The notes below the pieces were generated by a model. The model did no database searches. It was not told the DNA's origin and saw nothing but the letters and a program-made list of their open reading frames with translations. A DNA stretch of 64,000 bases from JAEUMD01 sp036768475 (GTDB lineage Bacteria > Pseudomonadota > Alphaproteobacteria > Rhizobiales > Hyphomicrobiaceae): the NCBI GenBank assembly GCA_036768475.1, contig DAIPMW010000010.1, positions 1 through 64,000 of the forward strand. The letters are read 5' to 3'. Positions 53,347 through 62,047 of this stretch are shown here, one piece after another; position 1 is the first letter of the stretch, and each line of letters opens with the position of its first letter. A program made the translations under genes and the position numbers.

Positions 53347-55146
53347 ATGACCTCAGTCTTGAAAGACGACAGCAACGACGTCGTCGAAGCACTCAAGAAG
53401 CAGTCGGCGATCTTAGTAGCGGTCGGCGCATTCTCCGGTGTGCTCAATGTGCTCGCGCTAACCGGCGCGTTCTACATGCTGCAGATCTACGACCGCGTTC
53501 TGCCCTCGGGCAGCGTCGCGACACTGATTGGCCTGTCAATCCTGCTTACCAGGCTTTATTGCGCGTTCGGGTTTCTCGATTTCTTTCGCATGCGACTGCT
53601 GAGCCGCGTCGGACTGCGTTTCGACCAGCTGGTCTCGGCCAAGATCTTCTCACTGACCCACACACACGCGTCTCCCGCACAGCACGCTGACCCCTCGCTG
53701 CAGCCGCTTCGCGACCTCGACCAGGTTCGTACGTTCTTGTCGGGACTGGGGCCGGTAGCTCTGTTTGATGTGCCCTGGATGCCGCTGTTTCTCAGCATCA
53801 TCTACCTTCTGCATCCGGTTCTTGGCCTGTTCGCGATCGCCGGCGCCGCTGTGCTGGTGACCTTCGCCGCACTTGCCGAGTTCATGGGCAGAGCGCCGAT
53901 GGCAGCCGCCGCCGCCAGCCACCGCGAACGGCTCGGGCTTGCCGAGGCCGCGCGGCGCAATGGCGAGGTGATCCAAGCGCTCGGCATGGGCGAGCATTTC
54001 AGACGGCGATGGCAGGAGGTGAACGCGCGCTATCTCACACATCAAACCAAAGCGTCGGACGCGACAAGTCTGATGGGCACTCTCGCCAGGGTCGTACGCC
54101 TGCTCCTGCAATCGGGAATGCTCGGACTGGGCGCATACTACGCCATCGCCGGGGAGGTCTCGCCGGGCACCATCATTGCCGGTTCGATTACCATGTCACG
54201 AGCGATGGCGCCGCTCGATAGTCTCATCGCGCACTGGCGGGGGCTCATTTCAGCGCGCCAGTGCTTCTATCGCCTTGTCGCGCTCTTCGGAACAGTCGGA
54301 AGGATTGAGCGAGCCGCCAATCGGATCAGCCTGCCGGCCCCGCAGCGGACGTTGCAGGTCGCTCAACTGTTCGTCACACCACCAGGTGCGCGGCAGCCAT
54401 CTTTGCGAAAGATCGACTTCACGCTGCGTGCCGGGGACGGACTCGACGTCATCGGCCCCACGGCATCGGGCAAGTCCTCGCTGGCGCGCGCGCTGGTCGG
54501 CGTCTGGCCGCCGTCAAACCCTGCTTCGACGATACGACTTGACGGAGCCGCGCTCGATCAGTGGCCAACCGATGAACGGGGCCGGTACATCGGGTACCTG
54601 CCGCAGGATATCGAGCTGTTCGATGGGACCATCGCGGACAACATATGCCGCTTCGATCCCACTGCTACCGACGAGGAAACCATTGCGGCGGCAAGCGCGG
54701 CAGGATGCCACGAGATGATCGTGCAGCTCGAGAACGGCTACCAGACGAAAATCGGCGAAGCGGGTGGCAGCCTTTCAGGCGGCCAGCGCCAGCGCATTGC
54801 TCTGGCACGAACCCTGTTCCGTGATCCGTTTCTCGTCGTTCTCGACGAGCCTAACGCCAATCTCGATCAGCGCGGCGAGAATGCGCTGACGCAAGCGATC
54901 GTCGGCATTCGTCAACGCGGCGGCATCGCGGTCGTCGTGGCGCATCGGCCATCAACGCTCGCCAGCCTCAACAAGATCCTGGTCATCGCGAATGGGCAGG
55001 AACAGGATTTCGGCCCACGCGACGACGTACTGCGCCGAGTGCTGAAATCGCAGCCGGGCGGCTCGAGCGAGCCGACGACCGATGCAAGTGCAGCCATAAA
55101 GACGATGGACCGGCCAGCCGGAGTCCGGGAGATCGTCGATGGCTAA
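53347..55146 (+). CDS. Type I secretion system ABC transporter (PrtD-like permease/ATPase)
   Basis: Inner-membrane exporter fusing six membrane helices (about 30-320) to an ATPase. Walker A is GPTASGKS (370-377), the signature LSGGQRQRIALARTLF starts at 476, and Walker B is FLVVLDEPNANLD near 499. There is no N-terminal peptidase C39 or CLD domain, so it belongs to the PrtD type that exports proteins with uncleaved C-terminal signals. It overlaps the adaptor gene by eight bases. No outer-membrane TolC gene is nearby. Confidence 0.92.
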   Translation: MTSVLKDDSNDVVEALKKQSAILVAVGAFSGVLNVLALTGAFYMLQIYDRVLPSGSVATLIGLSILLTRLYCAFGFLDFFRMRLLSRVGLRFDQLVSAKIFSLTHTHASPAQHADPSLQPLRDLDQVRTFLSGLGPVALFDVPWMPLFLSIIYLLHPVLGLFAIAGAAVLVTFAALAEFMGRAPMAAAAASHRERLGLAEAARRNGEVIQALGMGEHFRRRWQEVNARYLTHQTKASDATSLMGTLARVVRLLLQSGMLGLGAYYAIAGEVSPGTIIAGSITMSRAMAPLDSLIAHWRGLISARQCFYRLVALFGTVGRIERAANRISLPAPQRTLQVAQLFVTPPGARQPSLRKIDFTLRAGDGLDVIGPTASGKSSLARALVGVWPPSNPASTIRLDGAALDQWPTDERGRYIGYLPQDIELFDGTIADNICRFDPTATDEETIAAASAAGCHEMIVQLENGYQTKIGEAGGSLSGGQRQRIALARTLFRDPFLVVLDEPNANLDQRGENALTQAIVGIRQRGGIAVVVAHRPSTLASLNKILVIANGQEQDFGPRDDVLRRVLKSQPGGSSEPTTDASAAIKTMDRPAGVREIVDG

Positions 55147-56473
55147 TGCACATCACGCGATGAGACAGGATCGTGCGGATGGCGAACCGCCGGTTGCCGT
55201 TTCTCACTTCATCGTCGGCGGCCTTGCCGCAGTGGCTTTTCTGCTCGCCGGCGTCGGCTTATGGGCAGCACGAACCAGCATCTCGGGCGCGGTGATCGCA
55301 CCGGCGAGGGTTGTGGTCGATTCCAACGTCAAGAAGGTCCAGCACCTCAGCGGCGGGATCGTCGGCATAATCCATGTGCGCAACGGCGACCGCGTCGCCG
55401 CCGGCGACCTGCTGATCACGCTCGACGACACCCAGACCCGCGCCAATCTGCAGATCATCGCCAACCAGATCGACGAGGCGATCGCCCGGCTTGCACGGCT
55501 GAGCGCTGAGCAAACCGACCAGGAGACGGTCGCCTACCCGCAGGCGCTCCTTGCGCGCTCAGATGATCGGGCCGTGCGGCAAATTATCGACAGCGAGAAT
55601 GCGGTCTTCACGAGCCGCCACAGCTCTCTGGTCGGGCAGAAACAGCAGCTGCGCGAGCGCATCAGGCAACTGGAAAAGGAGATCGGCGGGCTGAGTGCAC
55701 AGCAATCTGCCAAGACGACCGAGATAGAACTCATGGGCAACGAGCTATTGAGCCTCGCCGTTTTGGAGCAGCGGCGGCTGGTCACGGCGTCAAAAATGAT
55801 CGCATTGCGCCGCGAGGCTGCGCGCCTCAAGGGCGAGCACGGTCAGATCGAGGCAGGCATCGCGCAAGCCAAGGGACGCATCGCGGAGGTGGAGACCGTC
55901 ATCCTGCAGCGCACGCAGGAGTTCAAGAAGGACATCGCAGCGGAGATTCGCGAAGTGCAGGTCCGCCTTGCCGAGCTCAACGAGCGCAAGGTTGCCGCTG
56001 AGGATCAGTTCAGGCGCATCAAGATCGTCGCGCCCAGTGCCGGCATCGTTCATGAACTGTCCGTCCACACAATCGGTGGTGTCGTGACAGCAGGCGAGCC
56101 GGTCATGCTGATCGTGCCTGACGACGATCCGCTAACACTCGAAGCGCGCGTTGCCCCGCGCGATCGCGAGCAAGTTCGTCTCGGTGCAACGACCAACATC
56201 CGCTTTGCCGCCTTCAATCAGCGAACGACGCCGGAAATCAACGGCACAGTCGAGTCGATCGCGCCGGACCTGACCGAAGACAAGCGTTCGGGGCATTCCT
56301 ATTACTCGGTGAGGATCGCTATCTCGGACAATGAACTCGACAAGATCAAGGACCTGCGGCTCGTGCCGGGGCTTCCCGCCGACGTTCAGATCCGCACGCA
56401 GGACCGAACGGCGCTGTCCTACCTCATGAAACCGATCGAGGATCAGCTCGCCAACGCGTTTCGGGAACGCTAG
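55139..56473 (+). CDS. Type I secretion periplasmic adaptor (HlyD/PrtE family)
   Basis: Membrane-fusion protein of 444 residues. One membrane helix near residues 25-45 is followed by a biotinyl-lipoyl half (VKKVQHLSGGIVGIIHVRNG), a long alpha-helical hairpin (about 100-280), the second lipoyl half (FRRIKIVAPSAGIVHELSV) and a C-terminal beta domain with the PrtE/HlyD-type end LSYLMKPIEDQLANAFRER. Together with the ABC protein it forms the inner part of a type I exporter. The TAG stop is part of a family A repeat. Confidence 0.92.
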   Translation: MANAHHAMRQDRADGEPPVAVSHFIVGGLAAVAFLLAGVGLWAARTSISGAVIAPARVVVDSNVKKVQHLSGGIVGIIHVRNGDRVAAGDLLITLDDTQTRANLQIIANQIDEAIARLARLSAEQTDQETVAYPQALLARSDDRAVRQIIDSENAVFTSRHSSLVGQKQQLRERIRQLEKEIGGLSAQQSAKTTEIELMGNELLSLAVLEQRRLVTASKMIALRREAARLKGEHGQIEAGIAQAKGRIAEVETVILQRTQEFKKDIAAEIREVQVRLAELNERKVAAEDQFRRIKIVAPSAGIVHELSVHTIGGVVTAGEPVMLIVPDDDPLTLEARVAPRDREQVRLGATTNIRFAAFNQRTTPEINGTVESIAPDLTEDKRSGHSYYSVRIAISDNELDKIKDLRLVPGLPADVQIRTQDRTALSYLMKPIEDQLANAFRER

Positions 56474-56544
56474 AGCAGGTCAGGTTCTGATTGAATCACG
56501 TCTGGCCGTTTTGGCCTGCTCTATCTCTGTGATTGAGGCTCTAG
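56470..56544. repeat. Dispersed repeat family A, short copy
   Basis: CTAGAGCAGGTCAGG to GATTGAGGCTCTAG, 75 bases, containing TTCTGATTGAATCACGTCTG and CGTTTTGGCCTGCTCTATCT. It lacks the GGAAGC hairpin half present at 25964, 32809 and 38459. Its first TAG is the stop codon of the adaptor gene. Confidence 0.8.
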
Positions 56545-56581
56545 CCGAAAACGGAAATTGCTTGCGCCGTTTCAACGCCCG

Positions 56582-57892
56582 TCACTTGATACCGCGCCCG
56601 ACGCCTGTGTAGCGGAAGCCCAGCTCGCGGGCTGCGGTGGCATTGAAGATGTTGCGCAGATCGACAAGTACGTCGCCGGCCATGCACTGGCGCAATGCCT
56701 TAAGATCGAGAGCGCGGAACTCGTTCCATTCCGTCAGTACGACCAGAACGTCCGCACCCTCGGCTGCTTCCAATGCATTTGAGCACCAGACCACACCGGG
56801 CAGGAGCGGCTCGGCCTGCTTGCGCCCTTCGGGGTCGGCAACGCGCACTTTCGCACCGCGCTCGATCAGCATCGGCACGACAACGAGGCTCGGCGCATCC
56901 CGCATGTCGTCGGTGTTCGGCTTGAATGTGACGCCCAGGACGGCCACCGTCTTGTTACGCAGGCCGCCGTTGACAGCGCGTTCGATACGCCCGGCCATTG
57001 CGATCTTGCGCTCATCATTGACGCGCTGCACCTGCTCGATGATCGACAGAGGCGATTTCGTCTCGCGCGCCGTCCTTATCAAGGCGGAGACATCCTTGGG
57101 GAAGCACGAGCCGCCGTAACCCGGGCCTGGATGCAAAAACTTGTCGCCGATACGGCGATCGCGACCAATGGCGTTGGCGACCTCCTGCACGTCCGCACCA
57201 ACCTCCTCACACAAGTCGGCGATCTCGTTGATAAAGCTGATCTTGAGGGCGAGGAATGCGTTAGCGGCGTATTTCGCGAGCTCGGCGGATTCGCGCGAGA
57301 CGAAGATGACCGGTGCGTGCCGCAGTGACAATGGCTTGTAGAGGCGTTCCATGACCTCGCGGGCGGGCGCGCTGTCAGTGCCGACCAGAACGCGGTCTGG
57401 ATGCGTGAAGTCCTGGATTGCGGAGCCTTCGCGCAGGAACTCCGGATTGGAGCAGACCGCATAGTCGGCATCGGGGCGCAATGCCTTCAAACGCCGTTCG
57501 ATCTCGCGGCTGGTACCGACCGGCACCGTCGATTTTGTGGTGATGACGGTGAAGCCGTCGAGGTGCGGCGCCAGTTCTTCCACTGCGGAATAAACATAGG
57601 AGAGGTCCGCATAGCCATCACCGCGGCGCATCGGCGTGCCGACGGCCAGGAACACGATGTCTGCGGACTTCACCGCGGACGCCAAATCGGATGAGAAGAC
57701 AAGACGCCCCGCCCGCATGTTGCGCGTCAGCAGATCGTCGAGACCGGGCTCGTAGATCGGCGACCTTCCCGCCTCCAGCATCGACAACCGCTGCGGGTCC
57801 TTGTCAACGCACGTCACCGTCCAGCCAAACTCGGAAAAGCAGGCTGCCGAAACGAGCCCCACATAACCCGCGCCGATCATGCAGATATTCAC
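56582..57892 (-). CDS. ugd: UDP-glucose 6-dehydrogenase
   Basis: NAD enzyme that makes UDP-glucuronate for polysaccharides and modified lipids. The 436-residue product starts with the Rossmann motif MIGAGYVGLVSAACFSEFG and has KSTVPVGTS, the catalytic Cys region PGPGYGGSCFPKD near residue 257, and GVTFKPNTDDMRDAPSL near 318. Start GTG 57892 follows GGGAGAG and is placed directly before the Rossmann fold. It is divergent from the glycosyltransferase gene. Confidence 0.93.
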   Translation of the reverse strand: MNICMIGAGYVGLVSAACFSEFGWTVTCVDKDPQRLSMLEAGRSPIYEPGLDDLLTRNMRAGRLVFSSDLASAVKSADIVFLAVGTPMRRGDGYADLSYVYSAVEELAPHLDGFTVITTKSTVPVGTSREIERRLKALRPDADYAVCSNPEFLREGSAIQDFTHPDRVLVGTDSAPAREVMERLYKPLSLRHAPVIFVSRESAELAKYAANAFLALKISFINEIADLCEEVGADVQEVANAIGRDRRIGDKFLHPGPGYGGSCFPKDVSALIRTARETKSPLSIIEQVQRVNDERKIAMAGRIERAVNGGLRNKTVAVLGVTFKPNTDDMRDAPSLVVVPMLIERGAKVRVADPEGRKQAEPLLPGVVWCSNALEAAEGADVLVVLTEWNEFRALDLKALRQCMAGDVLVDLRNIFNATAARELGFRYTGVGRGIK

Positions 57893-58253
57893 GTCGCTCT
57901 CCCAATCGTCAGCGTTGCCGGCCGGCGGCTCAAATCGCCTTGCATCTTGTGGACGTCGCCGGTGGTCCGGCATGCTTCTAGCACCGGCGGCCCATGCCGG
58001 GGATGGGACAATTGTCCGAGCTGTGGAGCGTGCCCTCAGCGCCACAGTGGCCCAACCGCGCCGGTTCGCGTTCGACGCCTAATCCACTGCCGGGTCCATT
58101 GCGTCAATCCCCAAATATCTCCAACGTTCACGAACCCCTATTTCCGCCCTGGACGTCAGGCAAGCATTAAGAGTATCGCAATCGAGATTCGGAGCGGCCG
58201 TTGGCTGCACCGCGCTTTTTTCGGGAGTCCGCTCAAATCGGCGGCACACATCC
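57893..58253. other. Gap between ugd and the glycosyltransferase gene
   Basis: 361-bp divergent region presumably holding two promoters. No repeat, hairpin or extra gene stands out. Confidence 0.35.
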
Positions 58254-59300
58254 GTGATCCAAAATTCCACAGTCCCGAGTGCCCCCAGCCCTTCGGCGTT
58301 GCCGGCCCTTCCGGTTCTATCTGTTGTCGTACCAGTACTCAACGAGGAGCGGGGGCTCGACAAGCTCCTGGCGCGCCTCATTCCGGTGCTCGAAGGCGAG
58401 GTCGCCTCCTTCGAGATCATCATCATCGACGACGGCTCGACCGACGGAACGCTCGCTCTCGTTCGGGCGCACCACGAAGCCGATGCGCGCATCAAGGCCG
58501 TTTCGCTTTCACGCAACTTCGGCAAGGAGATTGCCGTTGCCGCCGGACTGCAGCACTCGGCCGGCGAAGCCGTCATCATCATGGACAGCGATCTCCAGCA
58601 TCCGCCAGAGGTCATTCCACAACTCATCGCGGGATGGCGCGCAGGCTACGATATCGTCTATGGCAAGCGCACGGACCGCAGGGCGGACGGGCCTGTGCGC
58701 CGTTTCCTCGCGCGCCTTTTCTACCGCGCCTTCCGCACACTTTCAGGCACCAAGCTGCACGATGATGCAGGCGACTTCCGCCTGCTCAGCCGTCGTGCCG
58801 TAGCCGCACTCAATCGGTTCGGCGAGCGTGCCCGCTTCAACAAAGGACTGTTCGCCTGGGTGGGCTTCAAGTCGCTCGGTGTCGCCTTCGAGGTGCCAGA
58901 CCGCGAGGACAAAACCCAATCTCGCTGGCGGCCGCGGCAACTCTGGCATTTCGCCCTCGACGGCCTATTCTCGTTCACGACAATCCCGCTCAGAATCTGG
59001 TCCTATCTGGGGCTCTTCATCTCGATGTTGGCACTAGTGGCGATGATCTACATCGTCGTCGATACGCTATTGTTTGGAAATCCGGTGCGGGGCTATCCGA
59101 CACTCATTGTATCGATCCTGTTCTTCGGCGGCATTCAGCTCATCTCGCTGGGCGTCATCGGCGAGTATCTCGGCCGCGTCTATGAGGAAGTGAAGGCGCG
59201 GCCACTTTATATCGTCGGCGAGACGGTGGGGCTTGAGCCCATCGACCGCGACACGCGACGCTCGACCGATGGGCAATCGCCCGGGGACAGGCCTGCGTGA
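58254..59300 (+). CDS. GT2 family glycosyltransferase, polyprenyl-phosphate sugar type (GtrB/DPM1-like)
   Basis: Membrane-associated glycosyltransferase of 348 residues that probably loads a sugar onto undecaprenyl phosphate. GT-A motifs are VVPVLNEERGLDKLL near residue 25, IIIDDGSTDGTLALV near 57, and MDSDLQHPPEVIPQL near 109. Two C-terminal membrane helices (about 240-262 and 275-298) anchor it, as in GtrB and ArnC relatives. Start GTG 58254 is weakly supported. The next genes, a YdjC deacetylase and a GtrA flippase-like protein, overlap by a few bases, making a three-gene operon. Confidence 0.9.
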   Translation: MIQNSTVPSAPSPSALPALPVLSVVVPVLNEERGLDKLLARLIPVLEGEVASFEIIIIDDGSTDGTLALVRAHHEADARIKAVSLSRNFGKEIAVAAGLQHSAGEAVIIMDSDLQHPPEVIPQLIAGWRAGYDIVYGKRTDRRADGPVRRFLARLFYRAFRTLSGTKLHDDAGDFRLLSRRAVAALNRFGERARFNKGLFAWVGFKSLGVAFEVPDREDKTQSRWRPRQLWHFALDGLFSFTTIPLRIWSYLGLFISMLALVAMIYIVVDTLLFGNPVRGYPTLIVSILFFGGIQLISLGVIGEYLGRVYEEVKARPLYIVGETVGLEPIDRDTRRSTDGQSPGDRPA

Positions 59301-60193
59301 TGACGGCCGCCGCGCGCAACGTCCTGCTGATTGCCGATGACTTCGCGATTTCCGAGGGCGTGAGCGAGGGCATTGCCCAGCTTGCCAAGACGCGGCGCAT
59401 CTCGGGCACCAGCGCGCTCGTCACGCTCGCGCGATGGCGGCAGGACGGGCCGCGGGTTGCTGCCTTGCGCCCAGACATTGCAACAGGTTTGCATGTCAAC
59501 CTCACGCTTGGCGCACCGCTCGGCCCGATGCCGCGGCTGGCACCGGAGGGCAAGCTGCCGCCGATCGCCACCGTCATCGGGTTAGCGCTTACGGGACGCC
59601 TCGACCGCTCCGAGCTGGAGGCGGAGATCGGGCGGCAGCTTGCACAGTTCACCGAAATCACCGGGCACAGGCCTGATTTCATCGACGGCCACCAGCATGC
59701 GCACGCGCTTCCCGTCGTCCGCGAGGCGCTCATCTCGGCGCTTTTGCGATTCTATGGCGATGCGCAGCACAAGCCGCTGGTGCGCGTGCCTACGGACTCG
59801 CTGGGCGCGGTGCTGACGCGACCGGGCGCGCGCGCGAAGGCGATGCTGCTGACCGGGCTTTCCGCCGGTTTCGCAAGGGCGCTCGCGGCAGCGCGCCTGC
59901 CGGCCAACGACAGCTTTGCCGGCGTGACAGGCTTTGGTTCGAGCATCGCAGATGTGCAGCGCGATTTTTGCTCTGCGCTCCATGGCGCTGGCCGTCTGCA
60001 TCTCGTGATGTGCCATCCTGGCGTGCCAAGCGACGAGCTCGCAGCACTCGACCCGATCACGATTCGGCGTGCGGCCGAACTTGAGGTGCTTGCCGATGAT
60101 GACAACGTGCTGAGCGAACGCCTGCTCCACCCGCACCGCGAGGGCACTGATGGTACGATCGACTGGGGCCGAATTGCAGCGGGGTTGAGATGA
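59300..60193 (+). CDS. YdjC/ChbG family carbohydrate deacetylase
   Basis: A 297-residue metal-dependent deacetylase-like protein. The family motifs are present: LLIADDFAISEGVSEGIAQL near residue 9 (metal Asp-Asp), DIATGLHVNLTLGAPLGP near 60, DFIDGHQHAHALP near 127 and LHLVMCHPGVPSDEL near 233. In combination with the polyprenyl-phosphate glycosyltransferase it may remove an acetyl group from an N-acetyl-sugar on the lipid carrier. HpnK of hopanoid synthesis belongs to the same family, but no hopanoid genes are here. Start ATG overlaps the preceding stop. Confidence 0.88.
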   Translation: MTAAARNVLLIADDFAISEGVSEGIAQLAKTRRISGTSALVTLARWRQDGPRVAALRPDIATGLHVNLTLGAPLGPMPRLAPEGKLPPIATVIGLALTGRLDRSELEAEIGRQLAQFTEITGHRPDFIDGHQHAHALPVVREALISALLRFYGDAQHKPLVRVPTDSLGAVLTRPGARAKAMLLTGLSAGFARALAAARLPANDSFAGVTGFGSSIADVQRDFCSALHGAGRLHLVMCHPGVPSDELAALDPITIRRAAELEVLADDDNVLSERLLHPHREGTDGTIDWGRIAAGLR

Positions 60194-60675
60194 GCGACGA
60201 GCAGATCCCACGCGATGCAACATCCGGCGCTCATCAGGCGGCGAATCCTCACACGGCACCGGACTCGGACATGGTCGCAGCGACGCCACGCAGCGTCGTG
60301 CGCCACGGCGGCGGATTTCTGATCTCGGGCCTTATCGCATTCAGCGTCGACGCTGTGGTGCTCTTGCAGTTGACCCGTTTCGCGGGACTCGACCCGTTCA
60401 GCGCGCGTCTCATTGCCATTGCACTGGCGATGGTGGCAGGCTGGCTTTCGCACAGACGGCTGACCTTCAATGTCACGACGCCCCCGACACTGGGTGAATT
60501 CGGGCGCTACGCCGCCGTGGCCTGGACTGCCGCGGCGCTCAACTACGCCGTCTATGCGGCGATCCTGGTTGTCCGTGACGACGTGGTGCCGCTCGTGGCG
60601 ATGGTTGCTGCGACGGCGGTGGCCATGGGTTTCAGCTACCTGGGCATGCGGTTCGGCGTGTTTCGGCACCGCTGA
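60190..60675 (+). CDS. GtrA-family membrane protein
   Basis: A 161-residue protein with four membrane helices after a polar N-terminal 40 residues; the motif GGGFLISGLIAFSVDAVVLL and the second half GFSYLGMRFGVFRHR are typical of GtrA. Members are thought to translocate polyprenyl-phosphate sugars to the periplasm. It overlaps the YdjC gene by four bases and completes the operon of GT2, deacetylase and flippase-like protein. Confidence 0.9.
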   Translation: MSDEQIPRDATSGAHQAANPHTAPDSDMVAATPRSVVRHGGGFLISGLIAFSVDAVVLLQLTRFAGLDPFSARLIAIALAMVAGWLSHRRLTFNVTTPPTLGEFGRYAAVAWTAAALNYAVYAAILVVRDDVVPLVAMVAATAVAMGFSYLGMRFGVFRHR

Positions 60676-60773
60676 TTTACCTCGCAGCTGCCGTCATTAC
60701 CTTAAGATGAACCCCAACATGCCTTAGGGCAGGTCGGGTGCCGTGCCGGCACAGCCGAGCTTGAGTTGCAGCG

Positions 60774-61988
60774 TCAAACGGCAGCGCGCGCACGCGGGCG
60801 TCGCGGAGGATGGCCGAACGGTCGCAGGGAGTGCGCATAAGCAGCCCGTGCAGGGACGCTGACAGTCTCACGCTCGGGCCATCTCAGCGCGGTGAGCTTG
60901 CCGCCGAAACAGCAGCCGGTATCGATGCACAGCGTATTGCTGACCCAGGCTGTGTCCGGCACCGGGGTATGGCCGTAGACCACCGCGACGTCGCCCGTGT
61001 AGTCCAGCGCCCAATGGTAGCGAACCGGCAAGCCGGCTGGGTCGCGGGCTCCGGTCGTATCGCCGTAAAGACAGAAGCGGCGCACGCGGGGCGTAGCGCG
61101 GCCGATCATTGGCTCAAGAATGCCGGCATGGGCGACAACTAGGCGGCCTGCATCAAGCCATTGGTGGCTCCACAGACGCTTGATCATTGCATGGATATCG
61201 TCGCGGAAACGATCACTTGAGCCCTTGAGACTGGCAATCGTCGTATCCAGGCCATGCGTGATCTCGACCTTGTTTCCCTCCAGCCAGCGCAGAAACTTGA
61301 TGTCGTGGTTCCCCGGCACAAGAAGTGCGGTGCCGTCCTGCTCCACCATAGTGTGTACGATGGCCAGTGTATCACTCACACGCGGGCCTCGATCGACCAG
61401 GTCGCCGACAAACACGACGCGACGTCCGGTCGGCGCATCGATCACCGGACGGCGGCGGCCCCATTGAGAGTCATTAATCCAGGTGATCCGGTAGCCGAGC
61501 AGGCCGAGCAGATCTTCCAGCTCGTCGCAGCAGCCGTGCACATCTCCGATGATATCGAACGGGCCGTGCTCATGGCGCATATCCGTCGGCATCCGCATGC
61601 GCCGGATTTCGAGCCTTTCGAGTGCGTCGGCGGGGATTTCGAATACCTCGCGGTAGCCGTCTGCCTTCAAACGCTCGTCGATGTTGGGTTCGCCGTGGCG
61701 CGTGCCAGGCATGATGAGGCCGAAGCGACGGGCGTAATTCTCGCGCGCAACGGACGCCAGTGCCACGCGCAGCTTGTGAGCGCCGGCGGGAGAACCCGCC
61801 TCGACGATTGCTGTCATTTTCCCGGCCGCGACGCGCGGCGCGAGGACGGCCAGCAGGGCGTCGCCCGTCTCGGTGCCCATGTCGAGTAATTCGTCGGCCG
61901 CAAAATGGCGTTCGGCCAGAGTGCGGGCAGCGTCATGATTGCAGCCATGAACCAGGACGCAGGCGATCTGTGGGAGCTCGATGATCAT
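60774..61988 (-). CDS. PNKP-like metallophosphatase with degenerate kinase domain
   Basis: A 404-residue protein built like the bacterial polynucleotide kinase-phosphatase front part. Residues 1-140 align in position and end sequence (RHEHGPFDIIGDVHGCCDEL) with the kinase domain of that family. However, the expected P-loop GxSGSGKST is replaced by VLVHGCNHDAARTLAER, with no Lys-Ser/Thr. The calcineurin-like phosphatase that follows has GDVHG (148-152), VGDLVDRG, GNHD, VVAHAG and YGHTP, so it should be active. The ATG at 61988 is chosen because it begins directly at the kinase-like domain after AGCGGAT. Confidence 0.82.
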   Translation of the reverse strand: MIIELPQIACVLVHGCNHDAARTLAERHFAADELLDMGTETGDALLAVLAPRVAAGKMTAIVEAGSPAGAHKLRVALASVARENYARRFGLIMPGTRHGEPNIDERLKADGYREVFEIPADALERLEIRRMRMPTDMRHEHGPFDIIGDVHGCCDELEDLLGLLGYRITWINDSQWGRRRPVIDAPTGRRVVFVGDLVDRGPRVSDTLAIVHTMVEQDGTALLVPGNHDIKFLRWLEGNKVEITHGLDTTIASLKGSSDRFRDDIHAMIKRLWSHQWLDAGRLVVAHAGILEPMIGRATPRVRRFCLYGDTTGARDPAGLPVRYHWALDYTGDVAVVYGHTPVPDTAWVSNTLCIDTGCCFGGKLTALRWPERETVSVPARAAYAHSLRPFGHPPRRPRARAAV

Positions 61989-62047
61989 ATCCGCTGAGGG
62001 ACGACACCCGCCTGCATCTGTCAACCGCGCCGATCGGCACAACCAAT

